Shown here: positions 25,889 to 36,184 of the stretch, piece by piece | Layout: each line of letters begins with the position of its first letter | Numbering within the stretch: position 1 is the stretch's first letter | Assembly: GCF_003173735.1 (NCBI RefSeq) | Contig: NZ_CP029551.1 | Coordinates: 1,243,001 to 1,307,000, forward strand | DNA from: Methylobacterium radiodurans | GTDB taxonomy: Bacteria > Pseudomonadota > Alphaproteobacteria > Rhizobiales > Beijerinckiaceae | Direction of reading: 5' to 3' | DNA length: 64,000 nucleotides | Notes under the pieces: model-generated | Told to the model about the DNA's origin: nothing | Database searches by the model: none | Seen by the model: the letters and a program-made list of their open reading frames with translations, nothing else | Position numbers and translations under genes: made by a program

Positions 25889-28132
25889 ATGGAGCGGATC
25901 GGCGCGCGGGGAAGCGGCGGGAACCTCGTGCTCGGCGTCCCGCTGCGTCGCGCGCCCGGGCTCGTCCTGCCGGCGCTCCGCGGCTGGGTCGGCGGCTGCC
26001 TCGCCGCGGAGGCCGCGCAGCGGCGGCTGTTCCCCTGGCTCGCCGTCGCCTTCGGGGCCGGCATCCTCCTGTTCTTCGGTCTGGCGGACGGCGCGCCCGC
26101 TCTCGCGGCGCCGCTCGGCGCGGCCGCCCTCTGCCTCGGGCTGACACCCCGGCTCGGCACCCGGCCCGCCGTCCTGGCTCTCGCGCTCGCGTTGGCGGCG
26201 GCCCTCCTCGGCTTCGCGGCCGCGGCCTGGCGCGTCTCGCGGGTCGCGGGGCCGGTCCTCGCCCGCACCACCATCGCGCCGCTCGCCGGCCTCGTCGAAT
26301 CCCTGGAGGAGCGCGAGGAGGGCGCCCGGCTGGTGATCCGGGTCACCCGCTTCGGCGCGCTGACCCCGGAGGAGACCCCGCGGCGGGTGCGGGTGTCGTT
26401 CAAGAAGGCGCCGCCCGTGACGCCCGGCGACGCGATCGAGGCGACCGCGCGCCTGCTGCCTCCGCCGGAGGCCGCCCGGCCCGGCGGCTACGACTTCGCC
26501 CGCGACGCATGGTTTCGCGGCATCGGCGCGGTGGGCTCACTGACCGGCAAGATCGTGGTGCGCTCACCCGCCGAGGCGCCGGGCCTGTCCGCGCGTCTCA
26601 CCGCCCTCGTGGACGCGGCGCGCAATGCCCTCACCCGGCGCATCGCCGAGGCGACCGGCGGACAGGCCGGTGCGGTCGCCGCCGCCCTCGTCACCGGCAA
26701 GCGCGGGCTGATCGCGCCCGCCACCAGCGAGACCCTGCGGGCGGCGGGGATCTACCACGTCGTCTCGATCTCCGGTCTCCACATGGTGCTGGCGGCGGGC
26801 GTGGTGTTCTGGCTGATCCGGGCGGGACTGGCGCTGGTGCCGCACCTCGCCCTGTTCTGGCCGATCAAGAAGATCGCGGCGGCCGTCGCGATGCTCGGCG
26901 TCACCGCCTACTGCGTCTTCTCCGGCTGGGACGTCGCGGCCGAGCGCGCGCTCGTGATGACGCTGATCATGCTGGGCGCGATCCTCGTGGACCGCCCGGC
27001 GCTCTCGATGCGCAACCTCGCGCTGGCGGCCCTCGTCGCGCTCGCCCGCGAGCCCGAGGCGCTCCTCGGCCCGAGCTTCCAGATGTCGTTCGGGGCGGTG
27101 GCCGGGCTGATCGCCTGCGCGCGGCTCGTCGGCGGCGGGCTGTTCCGGCAGGAGGGGGCGGGGCGGATCGGTCGGCTCTACGGCGCGGTGCTCGCCGCGG
27201 TGGTCGGCACGCTCGCCACGACCCTGGTGGCCCAGATCGCCACAGCCCCCTTCGCGACCTACCATTTCCAGACCGTGCAGCCCTTCGGGCTCCTCGGCAA
27301 CGCGCTGACCCTGCCGCTGGTCTCGCTCGCGGTGATGCCGGCGGCCGTGCTCGGCATCCTGGCCTACCCCTTCGCCCTCGACCTGCCGGTCTGGTGGCTG
27401 ATGGGGCAGGCGGTGCGGGGGATGCTGGCGATCTCCGGGTGGATCGAGGGATTCGGCGGCGCAACGCTCGTCGTGCCGGCCTTCGGCAGCGCGGCGCTCG
27501 GGCTCTTCGCCGCCGCGCTTCTGCTGGCGACGCTGCCGGCCTCGGGCCTGCGCTGGCTCGCGCTCCTGCCGGGCGCCTGCGGGCTCGCGCTCGCCGCCGC
27601 GCCGGAGCGCCACGACCTCTACGTCGACCGGCAGGGCGGCGGGGCGGCTCTGCGCGGCGCGGACGGTCGGCTGATCACCCTCGGGCGCCCCTCGGGCTTC
27701 GTGCTGGAGCAGTGGCTGAAGGCGGACGGTGACGGGCGCAAACCCGCGGATCTGGGCGGCGGCACCTGCGACCGGCTCGGCTGCGTCGGTCACCTCGCGG
27801 ACGGGCGGGCGGTCGCCCTCGTGCGCGACCGGCGCGCCTTCGCCGAGGATTGCGCCCGCGCCGCGGTGATCGTCACGGGGCTCGGCGCGCCGCCCGGATG
27901 TGCCGCCACTGTCGTGATCGATCGGGCCTATCTCACCCGGTACGGGGCGACTGCGCTGCGGGTGATGCCGGACGGTACGCTCGTCCTCCTTCACGCCCGG
28001 GATCCCGCCCGGTCCGCGCCCTGGTCGCCGGTCGCCCGACCGCCGCCGCAAACAGAGAAGGCTCCGCAGCCGGCAGCCGCGGAGCCTTCCCGGGACGAGC
28101 CGCCCGGTGTGCCGGACGATTCCGAGCCGTAG
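25889..28132 (+). CDS. comEC: ComEC/Rec2-family DNA-uptake channel protein
   Basis: 747 residues from ATG 25889. An N-terminal hydrophobic region and DUF4131-like soluble part (VRVSFKKAPPVTPGDAIEATARLL) are followed by the competence domain with many helices and the signature YHVVSISGLHMVLAAGVVF near 290-310. The C-terminal part occupies the place of the metallo-beta-lactamase domain but the HxHxDH metal motif is not visible, a degenerate form frequent in alphaproteobacteria. It would carry single-stranded DNA across the inner membrane. The last 50 bases before its stop contain a hairpin that probably ends lexA. Confidence 0.9.
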   Translation: MERIGARGSGGNLVLGVPLRRAPGLVLPALRGWVGGCLAAEAAQRRLFPWLAVAFGAGILLFFGLADGAPALAAPLGAAALCLGLTPRLGTRPAVLALALALAAALLGFAAAAWRVSRVAGPVLARTTIAPLAGLVESLEEREEGARLVIRVTRFGALTPEETPRRVRVSFKKAPPVTPGDAIEATARLLPPPEAARPGGYDFARDAWFRGIGAVGSLTGKIVVRSPAEAPGLSARLTALVDAARNALTRRIAEATGGQAGAVAAALVTGKRGLIAPATSETLRAAGIYHVVSISGLHMVLAAGVVFWLIRAGLALVPHLALFWPIKKIAAAVAMLGVTAYCVFSGWDVAAERALVMTLIMLGAILVDRPALSMRNLALAALVALAREPEALLGPSFQMSFGAVAGLIACARLVGGGLFRQEGAGRIGRLYGAVLAAVVGTLATTLVAQIATAPFATYHFQTVQPFGLLGNALTLPLVSLAVMPAAVLGILAYPFALDLPVWWLMGQAVRGMLAISGWIEGFGGATLVVPAFGSAALGLFAAALLLATLPASGLRWLALLPGACGLALAAAPERHDLYVDRQGGGAALRGADGRLITLGRPSGFVLEQWLKADGDGRKPADLGGGTCDRLGCVGHLADGRAVALVRDRRAFAEDCARAAVIVTGLGAPPGCAATVVIDRAYLTRYGATALRVMPDGTLVLLHARDPARSAPWSPVARPPPQTEKAPQPAAAEPSRDEPPGVPDDSEP
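28058..28088 (-). terminator. lexA terminator inside the 3' end of comEC
   Basis: A perfect 10-base inverted repeat (AAGGCTCCGC ... GCGGAGCCTT) with an 11-base loop, within the last codons of comEC. Read on the minus strand it lies 50 bases past the lexA stop and is followed by CTCTGTTTG. The genes are convergent, so it could serve both. Confidence 0.6.
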
Positions 28133-28138
28133 CGCCGG

Positions 28139-28864
28139 TCAGTAGCGGCGCACGAGGCTGACCAGCCGGCCCTGGATCTGCACCCGGTCGGGGCCGAGCA
28201 CGCGGGTCTCGTAGGCCGGGTTGGCGGCCTCAAGCGCGATCGATGAGCCGCGCTTGCGCAGCCGCTTGAGCGTCGCCTCCTCGTCGTCGATCAGCGCCAC
28301 GATGATGTCGCCGGTGTTGGCCGTGTCCTGCTTGCGGATCACCACGAGGTCGCCGTCGAGGATGCCGGCCTCGACCATCGAGTCGCCGCGCACCTCCAGG
28401 GCGTAGTGCTCGCCGCCCGCCAGGAAGTCCGGCGACAGGGTGATGGCCGAGCTCTGGTTCTGGATCGCCGAGATCGGCGTACCGGCGGCGATCCGGCCCA
28501 TGACCGGGATCGAGACGGCGCGGCCCTGCTCGTCGGTGAACTGGGTCGTGGTGGGCCGGGGCGGCACCGCCTTGGCCCGGCCACCCTCGACCACGCTCGG
28601 GGTGAAGCGGCGCGGCTCGGGCGCGGCGGCGGCGGTCGCCGGTCCGAGGCTCTCGGGCAGGCGGATCACCTCGATGGCGCGCGCCCGGTTCGGCAGGCGG
28701 CGCAGGAAGCCGCGCTCCTCCAGGGCCGTGATCAGCCGGTGGATGCCCGACTTCGACTTGAGGTCGAGCGCGTCCTTCATCTCGTCGAAGGAGGGCGGCA
28801 CGCCGCTCTCGCGCATCCGCTGCTGGATGAAGCGCAGGAGATCCAGCTGTTTACGCGTCAGCAT
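28139..28864 (-). CDS. lexA: LexA repressor (SOS regulator, self-cleaving)
   Basis: 241 residues from ATG 28864 ([17 protein letters not shown]); an open extension upstream would run through the SOS box and is rejected. Residues 1-65 are the winged helix. The cleavage site is the Ala-Gly in [10 protein letters not shown]; the catalytic Ser is in [10 protein letters not shown] and the Lys in [10 protein letters not shown], so autoproteolysis with RecA is expected. The spacer between the domains is long (241 residues against about 202 in E. coli), normal for this order. Autoregulated through 28932-28946. Confidence 0.97.
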   Translation of the reverse strand: MLTRKQLDLLRFIQQRMRESGVPPSFDEMKDALDLKSKSGIHRLITALEERGFLRRLPNRARAIEVIRLPESLGPATAAAAPEPRRFTPSVVEGGRAKAVPPRPTTTQFTDEQGRAVSIPVMGRIAAGTPISAIQNQSSAITLSPDFLAGGEHYALEVRGDSMVEAGILDGDLVVIRKQDTANTGDIIVALIDDEEATLKRLRKRGSSIALEAANPAYETRVLGPDRVQIQGRLVSLVRRY

Positions 28865-28931
28865 CGGGCGGCACTCGCATTCGGGACAGGCAGAATCGCG
28901 GCTTCGGAAACAAACCACGAACACGTTAAAC

Positions 28932-28946
28932 GTTCCGCAAGTGTTC
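28932..28946. promoter_or_regulatory. SOS box (alphaproteobacterial LexA operator)
   Basis: GTTC-CGCAAGT-GTTC is an exact match to the direct-repeat LexA box of alphaproteobacteria, GTTC-N7-GTTC. It lies 68 bases upstream of the lexA start and 36 bases before the end of moeA, so it controls lexA. Confidence 0.92.
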
Positions 28947-28981
28947 CGCAAGCGGGTGCTCCGAAAGCGCCCGCACGCGCG

Positions 28982-30211
28982 TCAGATCAGCCGGCGGTCG
29001 AGACGTATGATGCGGCAGGGATCGCCCGCCCGCGCGGGTGGGGCGTGCGGCTCGCGGATCAGCAGGGCCTCGGCCTGGCCGAGCACCGCGAGCATCGAGG
29101 AATCCTGGCGCCGCTCCGGCGTCGCCTCCGGCAGGCGGTCGGACGCGGTGCGCAGGGTCGCCCGCATGTAGTCCTGGCGGCCGTCATTGGCCTCGAGGTC
29201 GCGGCCGAGGGTCGCCGGCTCGCTGCGGTCCTCGCCCGCACGCGGGTCGCCGAGCAGGGCGCGGACCGCCGGCAGGACGAAGAGCAGCCCGCAGACGATC
29301 GAGGAGACCGGGTTGCCGGGCAGCCCGATCACCAGCATGGGCCCGAGCCGGCCGTGCATCAGCGGCTTGCCGGGGCGGAGCGCCACGCGCCAGAAGCCGA
29401 GTTCCAGGCCCTCCCTGGCCAGCGCCGCCTGGACGAGGTCGTGGTCGCCGACCGAGGCGCCGCCGAGCGTCACCAGGAGGTCGGCCCGGGCCTCGCGCGC
29501 GCGCCGGAAGGCGTCCTCAAGGGCGGCGTGGTCGTCGCGCACGACGCCGAGGTCGATCGCCTCGCCGCCGGCCTCTCCGACGAGGGCGGAGAGCGCGAAG
29601 GTGTTCGAGGCGACGATCTGGTCCCAGGCCGGCGGCTCGCCCGGCAGGACCAGCTCATCGCCGGTCGCCAGGATCGCGACGCGGGGACGGCGCCGCATGC
29701 CGAGAACCGGGTGCCCGGCGGCGGCGGCGAGCGCGATGCGGCGCGCGTCGAGGGTCTCGCCCGCCCGCAGGAGCGTGTCGCCGGCCGAGAAGTCGAGCCC
29801 GGCGCGGCGGACGAAGCGGTCGGGCACGACCGGCTCCAGCACGCGCACCCGGTCATCCTGGGCCTCGGCGTTCTCCTGGATCAGGATCGCGTCCGCCTCC
29901 TCCGGCACGGGAGCACCGGTGAAGATCCGCACGGCCTCGCCGGCCCCGAGCGCGCCGCGGAAGCCGTGGCCCGCGGCGCTTGTGCCGACGCACCGCAGGA
30001 ACGCGCCGGCCCGGTCGGCGTCGGCGCTCCGCACCGCGTAGCCGTCCATGGCGGAGGCACGGAAGGGGGGCTGCGTGCGGGAGGCGGCCACGTCGGCCGC
30101 GAGCGTGCGGCCGACGGCCTGGCCGAGCGGAACATCCTCGGCCTCGACCGGTCCGGGCACGCTCGCCAGGATCCGGGCGAGCGCCTCCGCGACCGGGATC
30201 GGGCCGCTCAC
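28982..30211 (-). CDS. moeA: Molybdopterin molybdenumtransferase MoeA
   Basis: 409 residues from GTG 30211, which overlaps the moaC stop (GTGA). Signatures: [13 protein letters not shown] near 60, [22 protein letters not shown], and the MoCF-type [15 protein letters not shown], then LPGNPVSS. It inserts molybdate into adenylated molybdopterin to give the Mo cofactor. End of the trpG-trpD-trpC-moaC-moeA series; the mix of tryptophan and Mo cofactor genes with lexA is a known gene order in Hyphomicrobiales. Confidence 0.95.
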   Translation of the reverse strand: MSGPIPVAEALARILASVPGPVEAEDVPLGQAVGRTLAADVAASRTQPPFRASAMDGYAVRSADADRAGAFLRCVGTSAAGHGFRGALGAGEAVRIFTGAPVPEEADAILIQENAEAQDDRVRVLEPVVPDRFVRRAGLDFSAGDTLLRAGETLDARRIALAAAAGHPVLGMRRRPRVAILATGDELVLPGEPPAWDQIVASNTFALSALVGEAGGEAIDLGVVRDDHAALEDAFRRAREARADLLVTLGGASVGDHDLVQAALAREGLELGFWRVALRPGKPLMHGRLGPMLVIGLPGNPVSSIVCGLLFVLPAVRALLGDPRAGEDRSEPATLGRDLEANDGRQDYMRATLRTASDRLPEATPERRQDSSMLAVLGQAEALLIREPHAPPARAGDPCRIIRLDRRLI

Positions 30212-30687
30212 GCCTCGGCCCTGTAGGCGCCCGAGCGGCCGCCGTCCTTCGCCATGAGCCGCACGCCCTCGATGCGCATGCCGCGATCGACCGCCTTCAC
30301 CATATCGTAGACGGTGAGGCAGGCGACCGAGACGGCGGTCAGCGCCTCCATCTCGACGCCGGTCGGGCCCTGCACTCGCACCTCCGCGGTCACGCGGAGG
30401 CCCGGCAGGTCATCGTCGATCGCGCAGTCGACCCGCACCTTGGAGAGGAGCAGCGGGTGGCAGAGCGGGATCAACTCGTGGGTGCGCTTCGAGGCCATGA
30501 TGCCGGCGAGCCGTGCCGTGCCGATCACGTCGCCCTTCTTGGCGTCGCCCTCGCGGATCAGCGCCAGAGTCTCGGGCCGCATCACCACGCAGCCCTCGGC
30601 GGTCGCCGTGCGGTCGGTCGCGGCCTTCTCGGTGACGTCGACCATGTTGGCCGCGCCGCTGGCGTCGAGATGGGTGAGCCCGCTCAT
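30208..30687 (-). CDS. moaC: Cyclic pyranopterin monophosphate synthase MoaC
   Basis: 159 residues from ATG 30687 (GAGGGAGGG upstream). Conserved [18 protein letters not shown], then [13 protein letters not shown] and [13 protein letters not shown] with MVKAVDRGM cover the whole MoaC pattern, including the active-site Lys/His regions. Converts the MoaA product to cyclic pyranopterin monophosphate, the second step of Mo cofactor synthesis. It follows trpC after 8 bases and overlaps moeA. Confidence 0.97.
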   Translation of the reverse strand: MSGLTHLDASGAANMVDVTEKAATDRTATAEGCVVMRPETLALIREGDAKKGDVIGTARLAGIMASKRTHELIPLCHPLLLSKVRVDCAIDDDLPGLRVTAEVRVQGPTGVEMEALTAVSVACLTVYDMVKAVDRGMRIEGVRLMAKDGGRSGAYRAEA

Positions 30688-30695
30688 GCCCTCCC

Positions 30696-31544
30696 TCACG
30701 CCTTGTCGCCGAAGAGCAGCGCGCGGGTCGCGGCGGTCACGTTGGCCTGCCGCATCAGGCTCTCGCCGACCAGCACCGTGTCGAGTCCGTGCTCGCGCAG
30801 GCGCAGCACGTCGGCGTGGGTGGAGATACCGCTCTCGGCCACCGCGATGCGATCCTGCGGGATGCCCGGCGCGAGGCGGATCGCGGTCTCGAACGAGACT
30901 TCGAAGGTCTTCAGGTTGCGGTTGTTCACGCCGATCATGGCGGCGCCGAGCGGGATTGCGCGGGCCAGTTCCGCCTCGTCGTGCACCTCGACCAGCGCGT
31001 CCATGCCGAGATCGTCCGCGGTCTCGACCAGCGCCGCGGCCTCCTCGTCCTCCAGGCAGGCCATGATGACGAGGATGCAGTCGGCGCCCCAGGCGCGGGC
31101 CTCGTAGACTTGGTAGGGCTCGAACAGGAAGTCCTTGCGCAGAACCGGCAGGGCGCAGGCCTCCCGCGCCTCGGTCAGGTACTCGGGCCTGCCCTGGAAC
31201 GAGGGCTCGTCGGTGAGAACCGACAGGCAGGTGGCGCCCCCGGCCGCGTAGGCCCTGGCGAGCGCGGCCGGCTCGAAATCGGCCCGGATCAGACCCTTCG
31301 AGGGCGAGGCCTTCTTCACCTCGGCGATGAGCGCCGGGCGGCCTTGCCCGACATGCGCCCGGATCGCCGCCGCGAAGCCGCGGGGCGGCTCGGCCTTGGC
31401 GACGCGGGCTTCGAGCTTGGAGAGCGGCACGCGCAGCTTCGCCTCGGCGATCTCGCGGCGCTTGTAGGCCTCGATGCGCGCGAGCACGCTCGGGCGCTCG
31501 GGCGCCTCCGCGACGGCGGTCTCGGTGGGGAGGGCGGAGGACAT
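30696..31544 (-). CDS. trpC: Indole-3-glycerol phosphate synthase
   Basis: 282 residues with GAGGAG before ATG 31544. TIM-barrel motifs: [17 protein letters not shown] (substrate-binding Lys), [25 protein letters not shown] (catalytic Lys), [13 protein letters not shown] and VAESGI. Closes the indole ring from CdRP in tryptophan synthesis. It is monofunctional, without a fused PRAI domain. Nine bases after trpD, eight before moaC. Confidence 0.97.
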   Translation of the reverse strand: MSSALPTETAVAEAPERPSVLARIEAYKRREIAEAKLRVPLSKLEARVAKAEPPRGFAAAIRAHVGQGRPALIAEVKKASPSKGLIRADFEPAALARAYAAGGATCLSVLTDEPSFQGRPEYLTEAREACALPVLRKDFLFEPYQVYEARAWGADCILVIMACLEDEEAAALVETADDLGMDALVEVHDEAELARAIPLGAAMIGVNNRNLKTFEVSFETAIRLAPGIPQDRIAVAESGISTHADVLRLREHGLDTVLVGESLMRQANVTAATRALLFGDKA

Positions 31545-31553
31545 CGGTGCTCC

Positions 31554-32567
31554 TCAGGCGTTCGAGACCGCGACGAGGCGGGCGAGCGTTGCGCGGGCCG
31601 CTCCCGAATCGATCGCATCCTGCGCCCGCACGACGCCCGCTTCCAGGGTGTCGGCCGCGCCTGCGACCACGAGGGCGGCGCCCGCATTGAGAACCGCGAT
31701 GTCGCGATAGGCGTTGCGCGCGCCGTCGAGCACCTCGGCCAGCGCCCGGGCGTTGTGCTCGGGGTCGCCCCCGCGCAGGGCCTCGATCGGGTGCAGCGGC
31801 AGGCCGACCGCCCGCGGGTCGATGGTGAAGCGGGAGACCCGGCCCTCCTCCAGCGCGACGACCGCGGTCGGGCCCGTCACGGTGATCTCGTCGAGACCGT
31901 CCGAGCCGTGCACGGTCCAGACCCGGCGGCTGCCGAGCTCGGCCAGCACGCGGGTCAGCGGCTCGGCCCATTCCGCCTGCGAGACGCCGAAGAGCTGGTG
32001 CTCGACCCCGGCCGGGTTGGAGAGGGGCCCGAGCAGGTTGAAGATCGTGCGCACCGGCAATTCCGCCCGCACGGGCGCCACGTGCCGCATGGCGCCGTGA
32101 TGCGCCTGGGCGAACATGAAGCAGAGCCCGGCATCCGCGAGGCAGCGGCTCAGCGCATCGGGCGACAGCCCGAGCTTCACGCCGAGCGCCGCCAGCACGT
32201 CGGCCGCGCCCGAGCGCGAGGTGGCGGCGCGGTTGCCGTGCTTGGCCACCGGCACGCCGCAGGCGGCGGTGACGATCGCGGCCAGCGTCGAGACGTTGTA
32301 GCTGCCCGAATGGTCGCCCCCGGTGCCGACGACGTCGATCGCGCCCGGCACCCCCGCCACCCGCACCATGCGGGCACGCATCGCCTCGACGGCGCCGACG
32401 ATCTCGTTCGGGCTCTCGCCGCGGATCTTCAGGGCGATCAGGAAGGCGCCGGCCTGGACGGGCGTGACCTCGCCCGAGAGCAGGTCGTCGAAGGCGGCGC
32501 GGGCCTCGGCGCGGTCGAGCGCGAGGCCGCCCGCGACCTTCGCCAGATGGGGCTTGAACGAATCCAT
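31554..32567 (-). CDS. trpD: Anthranilate phosphoribosyltransferase
   Basis: 337 residues from ATG 32567 ([14 protein letters not shown]), which matches the family's usual start; a TTG at 32606 overlaps the trpG stop (TTGA) and would allow coupled translation with 13 more residues. Motifs: the PRPP-binding [32 protein letters not shown], and [13 protein letters not shown]. Joins anthranilate to PRPP. Part of trpG-trpD-trpC. Confidence 0.96.
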   Translation of the reverse strand: MDSFKPHLAKVAGGLALDRAEARAAFDDLLSGEVTPVQAGAFLIALKIRGESPNEIVGAVEAMRARMVRVAGVPGAIDVVGTGGDHSGSYNVSTLAAIVTAACGVPVAKHGNRAATSRSGAADVLAALGVKLGLSPDALSRCLADAGLCFMFAQAHHGAMRHVAPVRAELPVRTIFNLLGPLSNPAGVEHQLFGVSQAEWAEPLTRVLAELGSRRVWTVHGSDGLDEITVTGPTAVVALEEGRVSRFTIDPRAVGLPLHPIEALRGGDPEHNARALAEVLDGARNAYRDIAVLNAGAALVVAGAADTLEAGVVRAQDAIDSGAARATLARLVAVSNA

Positions 32568-32602
32568 GCGCGCGGGGTGCTGTGCGGCCTCAGTCGCGGG
32601 CG

Positions 32603-33241
32603 TCAATGCACGCCGGAACCGCGCTTGTCACGCTCCGCGTGGCGGGACTCGCGCCGCTCGGCGTTCCAGGCGGCGGCGATGTCGAGGAAGTTGCTGAGCA
32701 TTCGGCTGCCGTGGTGCGACAGCACGCTCTCGGGGTGGAACTGCACCGCGTGGACCGGCAGGTCCCGGTGCTCCAGGCCCATGATCAGCCCGTCTGCCTC
32801 CGCGGTCACGCCGAGCGTGTCGGGAAGCTTCGCGCGCTCCACCACCAGCGAGTGGTAGCGCGTGGCGTCGAAGCTGTCGTTGAGGCCGCGGAAGATGCCC
32901 GTCGCACCGTGCCGGATGGTCGAGACCTTGCCGTGCATGGGCGTGGGTGCGCGCACCACCTCCCCGCCGAAGGCCTGCCCGATCGCCTGCAGCCCGAGGC
33001 AGACGCCGAAGATCGGGATCTCGCTGCTCAGTTGCTTCACCGCGTCGAGGCAGATGCCCGCCTCGTTCGGCGTGCAGGGCCCGGGCGAGAGCACCAGCGC
33101 GTCCGGCGCCCGCGCGCGGATCTCCTCGACCGTGACCTGATCGTTGCGCACCACGTCGACCGCGCCGCAGAGCGGGCCGATCAGGTGGACGAGATTCCAG
33201 GTGAAGGAATCGTAGTTGTCGATGACGAGGACGTTGGCCAT
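32603..33241 (-). CDS. trpG: Anthranilate synthase glutamine amidotransferase subunit
   Basis: 212 residues, class I glutaminase: VIDNYDSFTWNLVHL, LSPGPCTPNEAG, and the nucleophile elbow FGVCLGLQAIGQ, with the His-x-Glu pair in AVQFHPESVLS. Supplies ammonia to TrpE. trpE itself is not in the window: the gene upstream is rnr, so the operon starts at trpG here. First gene of the trp-moa-moe series. Confidence 0.95.
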   Translation of the reverse strand: MANVLVIDNYDSFTWNLVHLIGPLCGAVDVVRNDQVTVEEIRARAPDALVLSPGPCTPNEAGICLDAVKQLSSEIPIFGVCLGLQAIGQAFGGEVVRAPTPMHGKVSTIRHGATGIFRGLNDSFDATRYHSLVVERAKLPDTLGVTAEADGLIMGLEHRDLPVHAVQFHPESVLSHHGSRMLSNFLDIAAAWNAERRESRHAERDKRGSGVH

Positions 33242-33321
33242 GGCCGGCGGCTTTCCGGAAACTCCCCGCCGATGTGGCCGGTGCGCGGCGCCGGGTCAAC
33301 GGGTGTGGGGTAATGGGACCC

Positions 33322-35637
33322 CTACCGGCGCGAGCCGCGGTGGCGGTTGCCGGTGGTGCGGATGCCCGCGGGCCGTCCGGGCGGGTTCGGCTTGAACGGG
33401 CGCCCGGCCGAGGCCTTCGCTCCCTTGCTCCCCGGCCGCTTGGCGCCGGAGCGGGCGCGGCCCTCGGACAAGAGCTCGAAGCGCAAGGCGCCCGCGCTCG
33501 GCGCGGCCTCGACGAGGCGCACCTCCACCCGGTCGCCGAGCCGGAAAGTCTCGCCGGTGCGCTCGCCGACGAGTGCGTGGCGGCCCTCCTCGTGGCGGTA
33601 GTAGTCCGCGCCGATGGTCGAGACCGGCACGAAGCCGTCCGCGCCCGTCTCGTCGAGCTTGATGAACAGGCCCGAGCGCGTCACCCCGGAGATCTGCCCC
33701 GCGAAGGTCGCGCCGACCCGGTCGACGAGGTGGTTGGCGATGAGCCGGTCGATGGTCTCGCGCTCGGCCGCCATGGCGCGGCGCTCGGCCGCCGAGATCT
33801 GCTCGCCGATCCGGTCGAGTTCCGGCACCGAGACGTCGGCGGGTAGGCCGTCCTTGCCGAGCCCGCAGGCGGTGATCAGCGCCCGGTGCACGATGAGGTC
33901 GGCGTAGCGTCGGATCGGCGAGGTGAAGTGGGCGTAGCGGCGGAGGTTCAGCCCGAAATGCCCGAGATTCTCCGCGGCGTAGACCGCCTGCGCCTGCGAG
34001 CGCAGGATCACCTCGTTGAGGAAGACGCCGTGCTCGCTCTCGGCCGCCGTCGCCAGGATCCGGTTGAATAGGGCGGGGCGCAGAGCACCCTCCTTCGGCA
34101 GCTTGATGCCGACCGAGGCCAGCACCTCACCCAAGGCCCGCATCTTCTCCAGGGCCGGCTCGTCGTGCACGCGGTAGATCAGGGGCTGGCGCGCCTGCTC
34201 CAGGGTCTCGGCGGCGGCGACGTTCGCCTGGATCATGAACTCCTCGATCAGCCGGTGGGCGTCGAGGCGCTCCGGCACGACCACCCGGTCGACACGGCCG
34301 TCGGCGCCGATCAGCACCTTGCGCTCGGGCAGGTCGAGGGCGAGCGGCCCTCGCCGGTCGCGGGCGGTCTTCAGGGCCGCGTAGGCCGCCCAGAGCGGGC
34401 GCAGCGCCGCGTCGAGGAGCGGCTCGGTCGCCGCGTCCGGGCGCCCGTCGATCGCGGCCTGCGCCTGCGCGTAGGCGAGCTTGGCACGCGAGCGCATCAT
34501 CACCCGGTGGAAGCTGTGGCGGCGCTTCTCGCCCTCCGCCGTGACGATCATCCGCACCGCGATGGCAGGCCGCTTCTCGCCCTCGCGCAGCGAGCAGAGG
34601 TCGTTCGAGATGCGCTCCGGCAGCATCGGTACGACCCGGTCGGGGAAATAGACCGAGTTGCCGCGCTCCAGTGCCTCGCGGTCGAGGCTGGAGCCCGGGC
34701 GCACGTAGGCGGCGACGTCCGCGATCGCGACCGTGAGGATGAAGCCGCCCGGATTGCCGGGATCCGGATCGGCCTCGGCCATCACGGCGTCGTCGTGGTC
34801 CTTGGCGTCGGGCGGGTCGATGGTCAGCAGCGGCCGGTCGCACCAGTCCTCGCGGCCGCGCAGCGTGGCGGGTTTCGCGGCGTCGGCCTCGGCCAGCGTG
34901 TTCTCGTGGAAGACGTGCGGGATGTTGTGCAGGTGCAGCGCGATCAGGCTCACCGCCTTCTCGGAGCCGAGCGAGCCCAGCCGCTCGCGCACCCGGCCCC
35001 GCGGCAGGCCGAAACGCGTCTCGCGCTCCAGGGCGACGCTGACGAGGTCGCCGTCGCGCGCCTCGCCCTCCTCGCCGGGCGGGATCAGGATCTCGCGGCC
35101 CTGGCCGCGCTTCTCCACGGGCTCGATCCGGCCCCCTTGAGCGCCGGCCCGGTACACGCCGATGATCTCGGCCCTGTTCTTGCCGATCACCTTGATGACG
35201 CGGCCGGTGTAGCGGCCCTCGGCCTCGCCGTCCGGCTCGACGCGCAGCAGCGCCCGGTCGCCGATGCCGGGCGCCGGCCGCTTGTCCCGGCGCCCGCCCT
35301 TCACCGGCATCAGCACGATGGTCGGGGCCTTGCCCTCGCCGGTCCACTCGACCGGGCTCGCCACGAAGTCGCCGTGGCGGTCGCGGGAGCGGATGTCGCA
35401 GAGCACCACGGGGGGCAGCCGCCCGGCCTTGGCGAGGCCGCCGCGCGAGCGGGAGATCTGCCCCTCGTCCTCGATCTCCTTGAGGATGCGCTTGAGGCCG
35501 ATCTTGTCGGCGCCCTTCAGGCCGAAGGCCTGGGCGATCTCGCGCTTGCCGACCTTGTCCTTGGACTCGGCGATGAAGGCGAGGATCTGCTCGCGGGTGG
35601 GCAGGGGGGTGGGTGTCGCGGTCGCGCGCTTGGCCAA
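33322..35637 (-). CDS. rnr: Ribonuclease R (3'-5' exoribonuclease)
   Basis: About 771 residues if TTG 35637 is the start (then AKRATATPTPLPTREQILAFI); the frame is open to 35874 without a convincing start, and that part would overlap the gene at 35784. Domains: helix-turn-helix at about 12-75, cold-shock domains, RNB catalytic domain with DPPDAKDHDDAV (metal-binding Asp) and YFPDRVVPMLPERISNDLCSL, S1 domain near 620-700, and a Lys/Arg/Pro-rich tail. Degrades structured RNA. The start remains the weak point. Confidence 0.93.
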   Translation of the reverse strand: MAKRATATPTPLPTREQILAFIAESKDKVGKREIAQAFGLKGADKIGLKRILKEIEDEGQISRSRGGLAKAGRLPPVVLCDIRSRDRHGDFVASPVEWTGEGKAPTIVLMPVKGGRRDKRPAPGIGDRALLRVEPDGEAEGRYTGRVIKVIGKNRAEIIGVYRAGAQGGRIEPVEKRGQGREILIPPGEEGEARDGDLVSVALERETRFGLPRGRVRERLGSLGSEKAVSLIALHLHNIPHVFHENTLAEADAAKPATLRGREDWCDRPLLTIDPPDAKDHDDAVMAEADPDPGNPGGFILTVAIADVAAYVRPGSSLDREALERGNSVYFPDRVVPMLPERISNDLCSLREGEKRPAIAVRMIVTAEGEKRRHSFHRVMMRSRAKLAYAQAQAAIDGRPDAATEPLLDAALRPLWAAYAALKTARDRRGPLALDLPERKVLIGADGRVDRVVVPERLDAHRLIEEFMIQANVAAAETLEQARQPLIYRVHDEPALEKMRALGEVLASVGIKLPKEGALRPALFNRILATAAESEHGVFLNEVILRSQAQAVYAAENLGHFGLNLRRYAHFTSPIRRYADLIVHRALITACGLGKDGLPADVSVPELDRIGEQISAAERRAMAAERETIDRLIANHLVDRVGATFAGQISGVTRSGLFIKLDETGADGFVPVSTIGADYYRHEEGRHALVGERTGETFRLGDRVEVRLVEAAPSAGALRFELLSEGRARSGAKRPGSKGAKASAGRPFKPNPPGRPAGIRTTGNRHRGSRR

Positions 35638-35783
35638 AGAGACGGGCTCGCTGCGCCGCCTCGGCGGGCGGCGCCGGTTTGAGTTCGGGGCCGGAATCGA
35701 GGAGCCGGCAGACCTCAAGATGGTGTCGCGGGCGGTTCCCGGCAATGTCGAGGCGGGTGTCCTCAACAACTCAGCCCGCCGAT

Positions 35784-36122
35784 TCAGCCCGTTGCGGCGC
35801 GCTCCGCGATGCGCTCGACGGCGGCATCGACGTCGAAGCTCTCGGCCAGGATCTCGTCGAGCGTGAACGGGCATTGTCGCGGCAGGGTCAGGCTGACCCG
35901 GCCCTCCTCCGGCTGAAGCTCAGGCGCCTCGGCGGCCTGGACCGCGAGCGTCCAGGCACCGTCCATGCGCAGACCTCCGGGATCCGGAGGATCGGCCGCC
36001 AGCACCGTGAGCGCGGCCCGGGCGCTCTCCCGGTACTGCAGGCTCCTCCCGTCGTCCGAGACCAGCGCCGCCTTGATCAGCTCGGCCAGGGCGTCCCGCA
36101 CCCGCTCCACGCTCGCGTTCAT
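35784..36122 (-). CDS. Hypothetical protein (112 aa)
   Basis: 112 residues from ATG 36122; an earlier in-frame codon at 36236 adds a poor N-terminus. Sequence starts NASVERVRDALAELIKAALVS and ends CPFTLDEILAESFDVDAAVERI; the CPFTLDEIL ending faintly resembles DUF29-type proteins, but I would not assign it. Same strand as rnr, 147 bases before its proposed start. Confidence 0.5.
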   Translation of the reverse strand: MNASVERVRDALAELIKAALVSDDGRSLQYRESARAALTVLAADPPDPGGLRMDGAWTLAVQAAEAPELQPEEGRVSLTLPRQCPFTLDEILAESFDVDAAVERIAERAATG

Positions 36123-36184
36123 GTCCGTCCCGTGAGTGTCCCAGGTCCGGGACGTGGCAAGGGCGATGCCAGAGGGGAGGGCCC

